NCBI GenBank assembly: GCA_902805845.1
Contig: CADCUI010000020.1
Coordinates: forward strand, 62,001 to 126,000
DNA from: an uncultured Nocardioidaceae bacterium
Lineage (GTDB): Bacteria > Actinomycetota > Actinomycetes > Propionibacteriales > Nocardioidaceae
Length of the DNA: 64,000 nucleotides
Reading direction: 5' to 3'
The notes under the pieces were generated by a model that was not told the origin of the DNA, ran no database searches, and worked only from the letters and a program-made list of their open reading frames with translations. The translations under genes and the position numbers were made by a program. Of the stretch, positions 10,114 to 20,307 are shown piece after piece. Every line of letters starts with the position of its first letter. Position 1 is the stretch's first letter.

Positions 10114-11364
10114 GTGACCCAGGAACGGCTCCGCACCCGCGACCTCACCCGTGACGGGGCGGCCGAGCTCGACGCCCGCAACCCGCACGCCGACCGGCGA
10201 GAGCTGTTCGACCTGCCCGACGGGATGCTCTACCTGTGCGGCAACTCCCTCGGGGCGCTGCCCACGGCGGTGCCCGACCGGGTCGCCGAGGTGGTGCGCG
10301 GTGAGTGGGGCGCGGGGCTCGTCGGCTCCTGGAACTCCGCCGACTGGACCCACCTCTCCGACCGGGTGGCCGCCCGGCTGGCGCCGTTGCTGGGTGTGGC
10401 CGCCACCGACGTCGCGGTCGGCGACTCGACCAGCGTCACGCTGTTCAAGACGATGGTCGCCGCCGCCCGGCTGCGTCCCGGGCGCTCGGTGCTGGTGGTG
10501 GAGCCGACGACGTTCCCGACCGACGGCTACGTCGCGGCGGGTGTCGCCAAGACCCTGGGCATGGAGCTGCGGTGGTGCGACGCCGCGAACCCGACCGCCG
10601 CGCTCGACGACGACGTGGCGGTGCTGGCGCTGACCCACGTCGACTTCAGGACCGGGGCGATGTTCGACCTTCCGGGGATCACCGAGGCGGCGCACCGGGC
10701 CGGCGCACTGACCCTGTGGGACCTCTGCCACTCCGCGGGCGCGGTGCCGGTCGACCTCACCGGTGCCGGAGCGGACTTCGCCGTCGGGTGCACCTACAAG
10801 TACCTCAACGGAGGGCCCGGCTCACCGGCCTTCGTCTGGGTCGCCCCCGAGCACCAGGACGCTGTCGAGCAGCCGATCACCGGGTGGTGGGGTCACGCCC
10901 GGCCGTTCGACCTGGCGCTGGAGTTCGAGCCCGCCCCCGGCGTCCAGCGGATGACGGTCGGGACGCCGCCGGTCCTCGGCCTCTCCGCCCTCGAGGCGGC
11001 GCTGTCGGTGTTCGACGGGCTGCCCATGGAGGAGCTGCGCGCGATGTCGCTGTCGCTGACCGAGCTCTTCATCGCGCTGGTCGACGAGCGCCTCGACGGG
11101 TTCGAGGTGCTCACCCCGCGTGACCCCGACAGCCGCGGCAGCCAGGTGTCGCTGCGCCACCCGGAGGCCTACGGCATCATGCAGGCGTTGATCGCCCGCG
11201 GCGTGGTGGGTGACTTCCGGACCCCGGACGTGGCCCGCTTCGGGCTGGCCCCGCTCTACGTCCGGCACGTCGACGTCTACGACGCCGTCGACCACCTCGT
11301 GGCGGTCATGGAGAAGGGCGAGCACCGCGACCCGGCGTACGCCCGGAGGAACGCGGTCACCTGA
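10114..11364 (+). CDS. kynU: Kynureninase
   Basis: The 416-residue PLP enzyme cleaves kynurenine to anthranilate and alanine in tryptophan breakdown. Fold-type I features are clear: YLCGNSLG (40-47), the PLP-ring and phosphate region GDSTSVTLFKTM (103-114), TTFPTD (132-137), WDLCHSAGAVPVDL with PLP-nitrogen aspartate D203, and the Schiff-base lysine K229 in GCTYKYLNGGPGSPAFVW. The GTG start at 10114 is the first in frame and gives the normal length. No kynA or kynB is adjacent, so the rest of the pathway must be elsewhere, or the enzyme serves to recycle kynurenine. Its stop codon is followed within 7 bases by the inverted repeat element at 11371. Confidence 0.95.
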   Translation: MTQERLRTRDLTRDGAAELDARNPHADRRELFDLPDGMLYLCGNSLGALPTAVPDRVAEVVRGEWGAGLVGSWNSADWTHLSDRVAARLAPLLGVAATDVAVGDSTSVTLFKTMVAAARLRPGRSVLVVEPTTFPTDGYVAAGVAKTLGMELRWCDAANPTAALDDDVAVLALTHVDFRTGAMFDLPGITEAAHRAGALTLWDLCHSAGAVPVDLTGAGADFAVGCTYKYLNGGPGSPAFVWVAPEHQDAVEQPITGWWGHARPFDLALEFEPAPGVQRMTVGTPPVLGLSALEAALSVFDGLPMEELRAMSLSLTELFIALVDERLDGFEVLTPRDPDSRGSQVSLRHPEAYGIMQALIARGVVGDFRTPDVARFGLAPLYVRHVDVYDAVDHLVAVMEKGEHRDPAYARRNAVT

Positions 11365-11370
11365 CCCCCC

Positions 11371-11727
11371 GCCGAGTCGGCGCTTACGCACGCGCAAACC
11401 CCGTCGAGTCGGCGCTTGTGCACGCATCGGCCGACTACCCGCGGGAGCCCCTGCAGGCATCGCTCACCCGGCGGGCTCGAGCCGGCGTGGTGTTCGTGAC
11501 GTAGATGCCGGGACCCGGCAATCGCCCTGAAGGACAGGTCCAACCTGCGCTCCGCCTCGTGGACGGTGTGTCGTCCTCGATGTCGGGCGCAGGGGTCCGC
11601 CGAAAATCGACTCGCCGAGGACCACACACCCCGTGCTGAGCGACTGGTCCCGCGCTCCCCCGCCCGAAGGCCGCGTGCGCAAGCGCCGACTCGACCGCCT
11701 TCCAGCGTGCACAAGCGCCGACTCGGC
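11371..11727. repeat. 357-bp intergenic element with doubled 23-bp inverted terminal repeats
   Basis: The whole gap between kynU and sucD is closed at both ends by a pair of 23-bp units with the core GAGTCGGCGCTT. Left units are at 11371-11393 and 11403-11425; right units, in inverted orientation, are at 11673-11695 and 11705-11727. The spacing within each pair is exactly 32 bp, and in both pairs the outer unit starts GCC and the inner unit GTC. The outer ends lie 7 and 3 bases from the two stop codons. The 247-bp interior has short open frames only and nothing I recognise. It could be a small non-autonomous mobile element or a paired terminator/3'-UTR structure. Confidence 0.85.
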
Positions 11728-11729
11728 GG

Positions 11730-12617
11730 TCAGCTCTGGTCGAGGATCTCCCGCATCAGTCGCGCGGTCTCCGACGGTGTCTTGCCGACCTTGACGCCGA
11801 CCGCCTCCAGGGCCTCCTTCTTCGCCGAGGCGGTGCCCGACGACCCGGAGACGATGGCGCCGGCGTGTCCCATGGTCTTGCCCTCCGGCGCGGTGAAGCC
11901 CGCGACGTAGCCGACGACCGGCTTGCTCACGTTGTCCTTGATGTACGCCGCAGCGCGCTCCTCTGCGTCGCCACCGATCTCGCCGATCATCACGATCGCC
12001 TCGGTCTCGGGGTCGTTCTCGAAGGCTTCGAGACAGTCGATGTGCGTCGTGCCGACGATCGGGTCGCCGCCGATGCCGACACAGGTGGTGAACCCGAAGT
12101 CACGCAGCTCGAACATCATCTGGTAGGTCAGCGTGCCCGACTTCGACACCAGCCCGACCGTTCCGGACTTGGTGATGTCGGCCGGGATGATGCCGGCGTT
12201 CGACTTGCCGGGGCTGATCAGGCCGGGGCAGTTCGGCCCGATGATCCGCGTGGTTCCGCCGTGGGTCTGCGCGTAGGAGAAGAACTCGGCGGTGTCGTGG
12301 ACCGGGACGCCCTCGGTGATGACCACCACCAGCGGCATGCCGGCGTCCACGGCCTCGACGACGGCCGCCTTGGTGAACGCCGGCGGGACGAACACCACCG
12401 ACACGTTCGCGCCGGTCTCGCTCATGGCGTCGGCCACGGAACCGAAGACGGGCACGGAGGTGCCGTCGACATCGACCTGCTGTCCCGCCTTGCGCGGGTT
12501 GACGCCGCCGACGATCTGAGTGCCGGAGGCGAGCATGCGGCGGGTGTGCTTCATGCCTTCCGAACCCGTCATGCCCTGGACGACGACCTTGCTGTTCTCA
12601 GTGAGGAAGATTGCCAT
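11730..12617 (-). CDS. sucD: Succinyl-CoA synthetase alpha subunit
   Basis: The 295-residue product is the CoA-binding and phosphohistidine-carrying subunit of succinyl-CoA synthetase, which makes ATP or GTP from succinyl-CoA. It shows the CoA-binding GMTGSEG (15-21), GGVNPRKAG (37-45), IGPNCPGLI (126-134) and active-site H251 in KTMGHAGAI. Length equals that of the family. It follows sucC with a 15-base gap on the same strand, so the two subunits are co-translated. Its stop is immediately followed by the outer repeat of the 11371-11727 element. Confidence 0.97.
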   Translation of the reverse strand: MAIFLTENSKVVVQGMTGSEGMKHTRRMLASGTQIVGGVNPRKAGQQVDVDGTSVPVFGSVADAMSETGANVSVVFVPPAFTKAAVVEAVDAGMPLVVVITEGVPVHDTAEFFSYAQTHGGTTRIIGPNCPGLISPGKSNAGIIPADITKSGTVGLVSKSGTLTYQMMFELRDFGFTTCVGIGGDPIVGTTHIDCLEAFENDPETEAIVMIGEIGGDAEERAAAYIKDNVSKPVVGYVAGFTAPEGKTMGHAGAIVSGSSGTASAKKEALEAVGVKVGKTPSETARLMREILDQS

Positions 12618-12632
12618 GTCTCTCGTCCCGTC

Positions 12633-13814
12633 TCAGGCGTTGCGTGCGGATGACTGGGCTGCCAGCTCGGCGGCCTTGTCGGCCGCGCCGTCCATCGTGT
12701 CCACCAGCGTGACCAGCGGGTGGTTCGCCTCGTCGAGGATGCGCCGACCCTCGATGACGTTGTTGCCGTCGAGGCGGACCACCAGCGGCTTGTTGGCCTC
12801 GTCGCCGAGCAGCTCCAGCGCGTGCACGATCCCGTTGGCGACCGCGTCGCAGGCCGTGATGCCCCCGAAGACGTTGACGAAGACGCTCTTGACCTGCTCG
12901 TCACCGAGCACGATGTGCAGCCCGTTGGCCATCACGTCGGCCGAGGCCCCGCCGCCGATGTCGAGGAAGTTGGCCGGCTTGACGCCGCCGTGCTTCTCCC
13001 CGGCGTACGCGACCACGTCGAGGGTCGACATGACCAGACCGGCGCCGTTGCCGATGATGCCCACCGAGCCGTCGAGCTTGACGTAGTTGAGGTCCTTCTC
13101 CTTGGCGGCCGCCTCGAGCGGGTCGGCCTCCTCCTGCAGCTCGAAGCCGGCGTGGTCCTCGTGGCGGAAGTCCGCGTTGGCGTCGAGCGTCACCTTGCCG
13201 TCGAGGGCTTCGACCGAGCCGTCACCGAGCTTGACCAGCGGGTTCACCTCCACCAGGGAGGCATCCTCCTTCAGGAACACGTCGTACAGCTTGCGGATGA
13301 CCTCACGCGCCTTGTCCGCGATGTCCGCCGGGAAACGGGTCGTGGCGACGATCTCGTCGAGCTCGGCGTCGTCGAGCCCGACCTGCGGGTCGATCGACAC
13401 CTTGGCGACCGCCTCAGGGTTCTCGACAGCGGTCACCTCGATCTCGACACCGCCCTCCACCGAGGCGATGCACAGGTAGTTGCGGTTCGACCGATCGACG
13501 AGGAAGGAGAAGTAGTACTCCTCGGCGATGTCAGCGGTGGGGGCCAGCAGCACCCTGCGGACGGTGTGGCCCTTGATGTCCATGCCGAGGATCTGCTCGG
13601 CCTTGGCGACCGCCTCCTGCGGGTCGTTGGCGAGCTTCACCCCGCCGGCCTTGCCACGGCCGCCGGTCTTGACCTGGGCCTTGACGACGACCCGACCACC
13701 CAGCGCCTCGGCGGCTGCCTCGGCGTCCTCGGGCCGCTCCACGACGGCGCCGAGCGTCACCCGGACGCCGTGCTTGGCGAAGAGCTCTTTCGCCTGGTAC
13801 TCCATCAGGTCCAC
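12633..13814 (-). CDS. sucC: Succinyl-CoA synthetase beta subunit
   Basis: The 393-residue ATP-grasp subunit provides the nucleotide- and succinate-binding sites of succinyl-CoA synthetase. The N-terminus [17 protein letters not shown], the [19 protein letters not shown] nucleotide loop (44-62), [11 protein letters not shown] and [15 protein letters not shown] are all typical. Length fits the 385-395 range. It is the first gene of sucCD; the 210-bp gap upstream, up to the sdhB stop, carries two copies of the 22-bp repeat also found at the icd/mdh promoters. The codirectional sdhCAB operon lies just upstream, so the TCA genes are clustered. Confidence 0.97.
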   Translation of the reverse strand: MDLMEYQAKELFAKHGVRVTLGAVVERPEDAEAAAEALGGRVVVKAQVKTGGRGKAGGVKLANDPQEAVAKAEQILGMDIKGHTVRRVLLAPTADIAEEYYFSFLVDRSNRNYLCIASVEGGVEIEVTAVENPEAVAKVSIDPQVGLDDAELDEIVATTRFPADIADKAREVIRKLYDVFLKEDASLVEVNPLVKLGDGSVEALDGKVTLDANADFRHEDHAGFELQEEADPLEAAAKEKDLNYVKLDGSVGIIGNGAGLVMSTLDVVAYAGEKHGGVKPANFLDIGGGASADVMANGLHIVLGDEQVKSVFVNVFGGITACDAVANGIVHALELLGDEANKPLVVRLDGNNVIEGRRILDEANHPLVTLVDTMDGAADKAAELAAQSSARNA

Positions 13815-13966
13815 GGTCCAGCCCTCTCCTCGTACTCCCCGCTGCGCCTCGGCCGCGGACTACCGCAGCCGACAGTAGTCCTGCGCCGCCGGCCCCGGCC
13901 ATGCAGGTCCGGTCGCCGTGGGGCCGTGCGGCGCCGGTACGTCGGACCGGGCGATCCGGCCTCGCC

Positions 13967-14010
13967 GCCAGACATCCTGGGCGGGTCGGCCAGACATGAG
14001 GGGCGGGTCG
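13967..14010. repeat. Two 22-bp direct repeats between sdhB and sucC
   Basis: Units at 13967-13988 and 13989-14010 share GCCAGACAT plus GGGCGGGTCG. In reverse complement they match the three units at 1299-1364 in about 20 of 22 positions. They lie 15 bp past the sdhB stop and about 150 bp upstream of the sucC start, so they could act on sucCD transcription or simply be a dispersed element. Confidence 0.75.
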
Positions 14011-14024
14011 GCGGGGGGAGAGGG

Positions 14025-14768
14025 TCAGGCGCCGGCCCGGAGCGCGTTGCGCAGGTCCTTGTTGAGCTGGGAGATCACGTCGAGCGGGATCTCCTGCGGG
14101 CAGGCCGCCGAGCACTCGCCGATGTTGGTGCAGCCGCCGAAGCCCTCGTCGTCGTGCTGGGCGACCATGCCGACGACCCGCGTGTGGCGCTCCGGCTGGC
14201 CCTGGGGGAGCTCGCCGAGGTGGGTGATCTTCGCGCCCACGAACAGCGACGCCGACGCGTTCGGGCAGGCCGCGACACAGGCGCCGCAACCGATGCAGGT
14301 GGCCGCCTCGAAGGCGCGGTCGGCGTTCGCCTTCGGGACCGGCGTGGCGTGCGCGTCGGGAGCCGAACCGGTGTTGGCCGACACGTAGCCGCCGGCCTGG
14401 ATCATCCGGTCCAGGGCGCCGCGGTCGACGCAGAGGTCCCTCAGCACCGGGAAGGCGTCGGCCCGCCACGGCTCGACCGTGATCGTGTCGCCGTCCTTGA
14501 ACGACCTCATGTGCAGCTGGCACGTCGTGGTCTGCACGGGCCCGTGCGCCTGCCCGTTGATCATGAGCCCGCACATGCCGCAGATGCCCTCGCGACAGTC
14601 GCTGTCGAAGGCGACCGGCTCCTCGCCGTTGTTGTTGAGCTGCTCGTTGAGCTGGTCGAGCATCTCCAGGAACGACATGTCCTCCGAGACGTCGTCGAGC
14701 GCGTAGGTCTTCATGGCACCGTCGGCCGAGGGCTTCTCCTGGCGCCAGATCTTGAGGGTGATCTTCAC
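14025..14768 (-). CDS. sdhB: Succinate dehydrogenase iron-sulfur subunit
   Basis: The 247-residue protein carries the three iron-sulfur clusters that pass electrons from FAD to the quinone site. The [2Fe-2S] ligands are C58, C63, C66 ([10 protein letters not shown]) and C83; the [4Fe-4S] motif is [12 protein letters not shown] and the third cluster motif [12 protein letters not shown]. The GTG at 14768 is chosen because it overlaps the sdhA stop as GTGA. An in-frame extension upstream would run into sdhA. It is the last gene of sdhC-sdhA-sdhB; no sdhD is present, as in other complexes with one di-heme cytochrome b subunit. Confidence 0.97.
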   Translation of the reverse strand: MKITLKIWRQEKPSADGAMKTYALDDVSEDMSFLEMLDQLNEQLNNNGEEPVAFDSDCREGICGMCGLMINGQAHGPVQTTTCQLHMRSFKDGDTITVEPWRADAFPVLRDLCVDRGALDRMIQAGGYVSANTGSAPDAHATPVPKANADRAFEAATCIGCGACVAACPNASASLFVGAKITHLGELPQGQPERHTRVVGMVAQHDDEGFGGCTNIGECSAACPQEIPLDVISQLNKDLRNALRAGA

Positions 14769-16831
14769 TTGTAGCTCCGCTGCTTCATCTCGACGAACTC
14801 GTAGACCAGGTCTTCTTTGTGCAGGATCGGCATCCCGGCCTCGCCGCCCCACTCCCAGGCGGCGACGTAGGAGTAGCCCGCGTCGTCACGGAGCGCCTCG
14901 CCGTCCTCCGTCTGCGACTCGGCACGGAAGTGCCCGCCGCAGGACTCGCGGCGGTTGAGCGCGTCGATGCACATCAGCTCGCCCAGCTCCAGGAAGTCGA
15001 CGACCCGGCCCGCCTTCTCCAGGGCCTGGTTCAGGCTGTCGGCGCTGCCGAGGATGCGCACGTTGCGCCAGAAGTCCTCACGCAGCTCCCGGATCATCCC
15101 GACCGCCTTCTTCAGCCCCTCCTCGCTGCGCTCCATGCCGCAGTACTCCCACATGATGTGGCCGAGCTCCTTGTGGTAGCTGTCCACGCTGCGGGTGCCG
15201 TTGACCGACATCAGCTTGGCGATCCGCTGCTCGACGTCCTGCTGCGCCGCCACGACAGCCGGGTTGGCCTCGGTGATCTTCTCGAAGGGGCCGTCGGCGA
15301 GGTAGTCGCGGATCGTGTTCGGCAGCACGAAGTAGCCGTCGGCCAGCCCCTGCATGAGCGCCGAGGCACCGAGCCGGTTGGCCCCGTGGTCGGAGAAGTT
15401 GGCCTCCCCGGTGACGAACAAGCCGGGGATCGAGGACTGCAGGTCGTAGTCGACCCACAGCCCGCCCATCACGTAGTGCACTGCCGGATAGATCCGCATC
15501 GGGGTCGCGTACGGGTCCTCGCCGGTGATCCGCGAGTACATGTCGAAGAGGTTGCCGTACTTGGTGACGACCGCAGGACGCCCCAGCCGCTTGATGGCGT
15601 CGGCGAAGTCGAGGTAGACACCCAGCCCACCGGGCCCCACGCCCTTGCCCTCGTCGCACTGGTACTTCGCCGCACGCGAGGCGATGTCGCGCGGCACGAG
15701 GTTGCCGAAGCTGGGGTAGATGCGCTCCAGGTAGTAGTCGCGGTCCTCCTCCGGGATCTCCCGCGGGTCCTTCTCGCGGTCCTCGGTGTTCTTCGGCACC
15801 CAGATCCGGCCGTCGTTGCGCAGCGACTCGCTCATCAGCGTGAGCTTCGACTGGTGGTCGCCGGAGACCGGGATGCAGGTGGGGTGGATCTGCGTGTAGC
15901 AGGGATTCCCGAACAGTGCGCCCTTGCGGTGCGCGCGCCACGTCGCGGTGACGTTGGAGCCCAACGCGTTCGTCGACAGGTAGAAGACGTTGCCGTAGCC
16001 ACCGGAGGCGAGCACCACGGCGTCGGCGAGGTGCGTCTCGATCGCCCCGGTCACGAGGTCGCGGGCCACGATGCCGCGCGCCCTGCCGTCGACGACGACC
16101 AGCTCGAGCATCTCGTGCCGCGAGTACGTCGCGACGGTGCCCGCGCCCACCTGACGCTCCAGCGCCTGGTAGGCGCCGATCAGCAGCTGCTGCCCCGTCT
16201 GACCACGGGCGTAGAACGTCCGCGACACCTGGACGCCGCCGAACGAGCGGTTGTCGAGGAGACCGCCGTACTCGCGTGCGAACGGGACGCCCTGCGCGAC
16301 GCACTGGTCGATGATGTTGACGCTGACCTCGGCCAGCCGGTAGACGTTCGACTCCCGGCTGCGGTAGTCGCCGCCCTTGACCGTGTCGTAGAAGAGCCGG
16401 TGGACCGAGTCGCCGTCGCCCTTGTAGTTCTTGGCGGCGTTGATGCCGCCCTGCGCCGCGATCGAGTGGGCGCGGCGGGGCGAGTCCTGGTAGAAGAACG
16501 CCTTGACCGCGTACCCCTGCTCCCCCATCGTCGCGGCCGCCGATGCGCCTGCCAGCCCGGTGCCGACGATGATCACGCTCAGCTTGCGGCGGTTCGCCGG
16601 GTTGACGAGCCGGGCGTCGAACTGCCGCGCCCCCCAGCGTTCGCTGATCGGACCGCTCGGGGCCTTGCCGTCCCGGATCGGGACACCCTCGAGGAAGTAG
16701 CCGGCCGCGTCACCCGAGCCCGGACGCAGGTCGGGGCGGGCGCCGGGGTCCGTCGTGTCGGGTCGGTCGATCGTCTGGGTCATCTCGGGGCCGGTCCCGG
16801 GCGTGGTGTCCGTGGTCTTCTGCTGGGTCAT
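14765..16831 (-). CDS. sdhA: Succinate dehydrogenase flavoprotein subunit
   Basis: The 688-residue flavoprotein oxidises succinate to fumarate. It has an unusual 80-residue N-terminal extension rich in Thr, Pro and Asp before the FAD-binding [14 protein letters not shown] (about 86-99). The covalent-FAD histidine lies in [17 protein letters not shown], and the substrate region includes [15 protein letters not shown] and [17 protein letters not shown]. Sequence features (long SdhA, single cytochrome b) match the second type of actinobacterial SDH related to the Bacillus/Bacteroides class rather than the E. coli class. sdhC is 7 bases upstream and sdhB overlaps downstream. The ATG at 16831 may be preceded functionally by a second ATG 16 codons in. 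Confidence 0.96.
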   Translation of the reverse strand: MTQQKTTDTTPGTGPEMTQTIDRPDTTDPGARPDLRPGSGDAAGYFLEGVPIRDGKAPSGPISERWGARQFDARLVNPANRRKLSVIIVGTGLAGASAAATMGEQGYAVKAFFYQDSPRRAHSIAAQGGINAAKNYKGDGDSVHRLFYDTVKGGDYRSRESNVYRLAEVSVNIIDQCVAQGVPFAREYGGLLDNRSFGGVQVSRTFYARGQTGQQLLIGAYQALERQVGAGTVATYSRHEMLELVVVDGRARGIVARDLVTGAIETHLADAVVLASGGYGNVFYLSTNALGSNVTATWRAHRKGALFGNPCYTQIHPTCIPVSGDHQSKLTLMSESLRNDGRIWVPKNTEDREKDPREIPEEDRDYYLERIYPSFGNLVPRDIASRAAKYQCDEGKGVGPGGLGVYLDFADAIKRLGRPAVVTKYGNLFDMYSRITGEDPYATPMRIYPAVHYVMGGLWVDYDLQSSIPGLFVTGEANFSDHGANRLGASALMQGLADGYFVLPNTIRDYLADGPFEKITEANPAVVAAQQDVEQRIAKLMSVNGTRSVDSYHKELGHIMWEYCGMERSEEGLKKAVGMIRELREDFWRNVRILGSADSLNQALEKAGRVVDFLELGELMCIDALNRRESCGGHFRAESQTEDGEALRDDAGYSYVAAWEWGGEAGMPILHKEDLVYEFVEMKQRSYK

Positions 16832-16838
16832 GCAGCCC

Positions 16839-17537
16839 TCACTCGATGATTCCGAACAGGATGGCCAGGGGTGTGAGCGCGAAGCCGCCCGCCACGACCG
16901 TTGCGACCGCGTAGCCCACGAGGTTCCAGCGGGCCCGGGAGGCCACGGTGTTGGTCAACCCCAGCGTCTGCGCCGCGCTCCAGACCCCGTGGCGCAGGTG
17001 CATGGCCAGCGCCAGCATCGCGAGGAGGTAGACCACCGTGACCCACCACACGTCGGGCGAGAACGCGTTGACCAGACGCTGGTAGGGGTTGGGGGAGTCC
17101 CCACCGGGGGTCACGACGCGGAAGGTGAACTCCAGCAGGTGGAAGACCACGAACAGCAGCAGGAAGGTGCCGCCCCACCGCATCGTGCGCGAGGAGAGCG
17201 TCGCCACCGCGGTGCGCTTCATCGCGTACTTGTGGCTGCGGGCGCCGGAGGCCCGTGCCCACAAGGTGTACGCCGCGACGGCGTGGACGACGAGCGACAC
17301 GACGAGCACCGCGCGGATGATCCACAGGAGTCCGGAGTAGGGGAGGATCGGCTCCCCGAAGGTCCTCAGGTGCTCGGCGTACACGTTGAAGGGCAGCTCT
17401 CCCTGGAACGCCTTGAGGTTGCCGTACATGTGGAGCGCCAGGTAGCCGACGAAGATGATGCCGGTGACCGCCATCGCAAGCTTCCAGGCGATCGTCGACG
17501 ACCGCGCACGCTTGGCGGATGAGGTGGCCACAGTCAC
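16839..17537 (-). CDS. sdhC: Succinate dehydrogenase cytochrome b subunit (b558 type)
   Basis: The 232-residue membrane anchor has five predicted helices (about 20-40, 65-87, 115-140, 165-185 and 205-228). Histidines suited to heme ligation are found in [22 protein letters not shown] and AMHLRHGVW. One subunit with five helices and two hemes is the B-type arrangement, so the complex should be a menaquinone-linked succinate:quinone reductase. The N-terminus is basic, as expected for a cytoplasmic end. It is the first gene of the operon, and the 170-bp gap upstream to pcrA presumably holds the promoter. Confidence 0.95.
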   Translation of the reverse strand: MTVATSSAKRARSSTIAWKLAMAVTGIIFVGYLALHMYGNLKAFQGELPFNVYAEHLRTFGEPILPYSGLLWIIRAVLVVSLVVHAVAAYTLWARASGARSHKYAMKRTAVATLSSRTMRWGGTFLLLFVVFHLLEFTFRVVTPGGDSPNPYQRLVNAFSPDVWWVTVVYLLAMLALAMHLRHGVWSAAQTLGLTNTVASRARWNLVGYAVATVVAGGFALTPLAILFGIIE

Positions 17538-17638
17538 GCTCCCAACCTAGTCGCTGGGGTCGGGCAGGTGGTTGCCGCCCGGTGTGAGATGAGCCCCACC
17601 GTGCTCGTCCCGTCCCAGCCGGGACGCGCCGGGACGCG

Positions 17639-17669
17639 TCGAGGGCGAGCCGAGGGACAGTGCCCTCGA
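17639..17669 (-). terminator. Hairpin after pcrA, before sdhC
   Basis: TCGAGGGC and GCCCTCGA form an 8-bp perfect stem around a 15-base loop, 39 bases past the pcrA stop codon. It is in the right place to end the pcrA transcript before the sdhCAB promoter. There is no U-tract. Confidence 0.4.
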
Positions 17670-17707
17670 GCCGGTGAACGAGGCCTTACTGGCGCGCGGG
17701 GGCCTGC

Positions 17708-20209
17708 TCAGAGCTTCTCGACCGGCGCGTAGCGCAGCAGCAGCCGCTTGACGCCCTGCGAGCCGAAGTCGATCGAGGCGACGGCCTTCTCCCCCGCACC
17801 CTCGACGGTGACGACCGTGCCGAGGCCGAAGGAGTCGTGGCTCACCCGGTCACCCGCCGCCAGGGAGGGCACGTCGCGCTGGGTGCTTCTCTGGGCCTTG
17901 CGCTCGGCGTCGGCACGGATCGCCGAGGTGCCGAACCGGGGCTGCGCGCGACTGGTCCGGCTCGGCAGGGAGGGCATGACGCTGCGGTTCCAGGAGGTCT
18001 GCTCCGCCTCGGTGCGACGCCAGTCGACGAGGTCCTCGGGGATCTCGTCGAGGAACCGCGACGCCGGGTTGTGCGACGGCGCCCCCCAGGCCGACCGGAC
18101 CACCGCTCGGGACAGGTAGAGCCGCTCGCGGGCCCGTGTCACCCCGACGTAGGCGAGCCGGCGCTCCTCCTCCAGCTCGACGTGGTCGCCCAGCGACCGC
18201 ATGTGCGGGAAGACGCCGTCCTCGAGCCCGGTGAGGAAGACCACCGGGAACTCCAGCCCCTTGGCGGTGTGCAGCGTCATCAGCGTGACCACGCCGCCCT
18301 GACCCGACTGCTCGGTGTCCTGGTCGGGTATCTGGTCGGAGTCGGCCACCAGCGACACGCGCTCCAGGAACTCCGGAACGCCGGGCGCTGCGGGGGTGAG
18401 GTCGGCGGGGTCCGCCGACGGCGGGGGCACCGGCTCGTCGGCGAACTCGCGCGCCACCGCGACCAGCTCGGCGAGGTTCTCGACCCGCGACTCGTCCTGC
18501 GGGTCCTGGCTGGCCTCCAGCTCGGCGAGATAGCCCGAACGCGCGAGCGTCTGCTCCAGGACGACGTCGGCGCGCTCGCCGGTGGCGACCATCGCCTGCA
18601 GCTCCTCGATCACCGTCACGAAGGCCCGGATCGCGGTCACCGACCGGGTGGCGATCGCGGGTGCCTGGTCCGCGCGCTGCAGGGCCTCCCAGAACGTCAC
18701 GCCGTCGCGCCGCGCCAGCGCCTCGACGCACGCCTCCGCCCGCTCACCGATCCCACGCTTGGGCACGTTGAGCACCCGGCGCAGGCTGATCTCGTCGGCC
18801 GGGTTGGCGAGCATGCGCAGGTAGGCCAACGCGTCGCGCACCTCGCGGCGCTCGTAGAAGCGCACCCCGCCGACCACCTTGTAGGGCATGCCGACCCGGA
18901 TGAACACCTCCTCGTAGACCCGGGACTGCGCGTTGGTCCGGTAGAAGACCGCGATGTCACGAGGCCGCGCCGCCTCGCTGTCGCTGAGCCGGTCGATCTC
19001 CTCGGCCACGAAGCGGGCCTCGTCGTGCTCGTCGTCGGCGACGTAGCCCACGATCGACTCTCCTGCGCCGGCGTCGGACCACAGGCTCTTCGGCTTGCGC
19101 CCCCTGTTGCGGCTGATCACGGCGTTGGCGGCGTTGAGGATGTTCTGCGTGGAGCGGTAGTTCTGCTCCAGCAGGATCGTCCGCGCGTCCGGGAAGTCCT
19201 CCTCGAACTGGAGGATGTTGCGGATGTTCGCGCCGCGGAAGGCGTAGATCGACTGGTCCGCGTCGCCGACGACCATGAGCTCGGAGGGCGCCACCGCGCC
19301 GTCGCCGTCGGGCAGGTCGGGGTCGTCCCCGCCGGTGGCCGCCGGACGGCCGACGTCGTGGCCGCACAGCTCCCGGATCAGGGCGTACTGCGCGTGGTTG
19401 GTGTCCTGGTACTCGTCCACCAGCACGTGCCGGAACCGGCGCCGGTAGACCTCCCGGACCTCCGGGAACGCCTGGAAGAGGTGGACGGTCATCATGATGA
19501 GGTCGTCGAAGTCCAGCGCGTGGGCGGCCCGGAGCCGCTGCTGGTACGTCGCGTAGGCCTCGGCGTACGTCCTCTCGAGGTCGTTGGTCGCCTTGGCGGC
19601 GGCTTCCTCGAAGTCGACCAGCTCGTTCTTGTGGTTCGACACCCAGGTCAGCACCGAGCGAGGCGGGTAGCGCTTGGGGTCCATCTCCAGGTCGCGGCAG
19701 ACCAGCGTCATGAGCCGCTTGGAGTCGGCCGCGTCGTAGATCGAGAAGCCCGACTTCTGACCGAACCGCTGGATCTCCTTGCGCAGGATGCGCACGCACG
19801 CGGAGTGGAACGTCGAGACCCACATGATGCGGGCGCGGCGACCCACGAGCTCCTCGACCCGCTCCCGCATCTCTGCGGCGGCCTTGTTGGTGAAGGTGAT
19901 GGCGAGGACCGAGCCCGGGTGGGCACCCCGCTCCGAGATCAGCCAGGCGATGCGTCGGGTCAGCACCCGGGTCTTGCCCGAGCCGGCGCCGGCTACGACC
20001 AGCAGCGGCGGGCCGGCATGGGTGACGGCCGCCCGTTGCGGCTCGTTGAGCCCCTCGAGGAGCTGCTCGGCTCCGACCCGTCGGCGGCCCCCGGCGCGCC
20101 GCTCCCCCTCGCCGTGGTCGGCGGTCTCGTCGGCCCCGAACAGGACCTGCTCGGCTGAGGTCATCCGGGTCGCCTGGCTCGAGGAGGGGATCGGAAACGT
20201 AGCGCTCAT
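17708..20209 (-). CDS. pcrA: ATP-dependent DNA helicase PcrA/UvrD (SF1A)
   Basis: The 833-residue helicase unwinds DNA 3' to 5' in repair and displaces proteins from DNA. Walker A is AGAGSGKT at 74-81, motif Ia ITFTNKAAAEMRERV follows, motif II is VDEYQDTNHAQY, motif III GDADQSIYAFRGA, motif V VTLMTLHTAKGLEFP and motif VI YVGVTRARERLYLS. The C-terminus (AAGDRVSHDSFGLGTVV and on) is the Tudor-like domain that in PcrA contacts RNA polymerase. Between motifs II and III there is an extra acidic stretch of about 25 residues (DVGRPAATGGDDPDLPDGDG) that other PcrA proteins lack. ATG 20209 is used; an internal ATG 15 codons later (MTSAEQVLF) is an alternative. Confidence 0.97.
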   Translation of the reverse strand: MSATFPIPSSSQATRMTSAEQVLFGADETADHGEGERRAGGRRRVGAEQLLEGLNEPQRAAVTHAGPPLLVVAGAGSGKTRVLTRRIAWLISERGAHPGSVLAITFTNKAAAEMRERVEELVGRRARIMWVSTFHSACVRILRKEIQRFGQKSGFSIYDAADSKRLMTLVCRDLEMDPKRYPPRSVLTWVSNHKNELVDFEEAAAKATNDLERTYAEAYATYQQRLRAAHALDFDDLIMMTVHLFQAFPEVREVYRRRFRHVLVDEYQDTNHAQYALIRELCGHDVGRPAATGGDDPDLPDGDGAVAPSELMVVGDADQSIYAFRGANIRNILQFEEDFPDARTILLEQNYRSTQNILNAANAVISRNRGRKPKSLWSDAGAGESIVGYVADDEHDEARFVAEEIDRLSDSEAARPRDIAVFYRTNAQSRVYEEVFIRVGMPYKVVGGVRFYERREVRDALAYLRMLANPADEISLRRVLNVPKRGIGERAEACVEALARRDGVTFWEALQRADQAPAIATRSVTAIRAFVTVIEELQAMVATGERADVVLEQTLARSGYLAELEASQDPQDESRVENLAELVAVAREFADEPVPPPSADPADLTPAAPGVPEFLERVSLVADSDQIPDQDTEQSGQGGVVTLMTLHTAKGLEFPVVFLTGLEDGVFPHMRSLGDHVELEEERRLAYVGVTRARERLYLSRAVVRSAWGAPSHNPASRFLDEIPEDLVDWRRTEAEQTSWNRSVMPSLPSRTSRAQPRFGTSAIRADAERKAQRSTQRDVPSLAAGDRVSHDSFGLGTVVTVEGAGEKAVASIDFGSQGVKRLLLRYAPVEKL

Positions 20210-20307
20210 CTCCGGGTCAGCCTACGGGTGCCGACCGACAGCCGGCGCCTCGACGCGAGGGGGACGATCCGGCCGGTGCCTGCCCTCGCGGCGGTGCCGC
20301 GGCGCTC

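Noticed and set aside
11426-11672. A gene inside the kynU-sucD element
   Set aside because: Only short frames without ribosome-binding sites or protein-like composition are found; no transposase.
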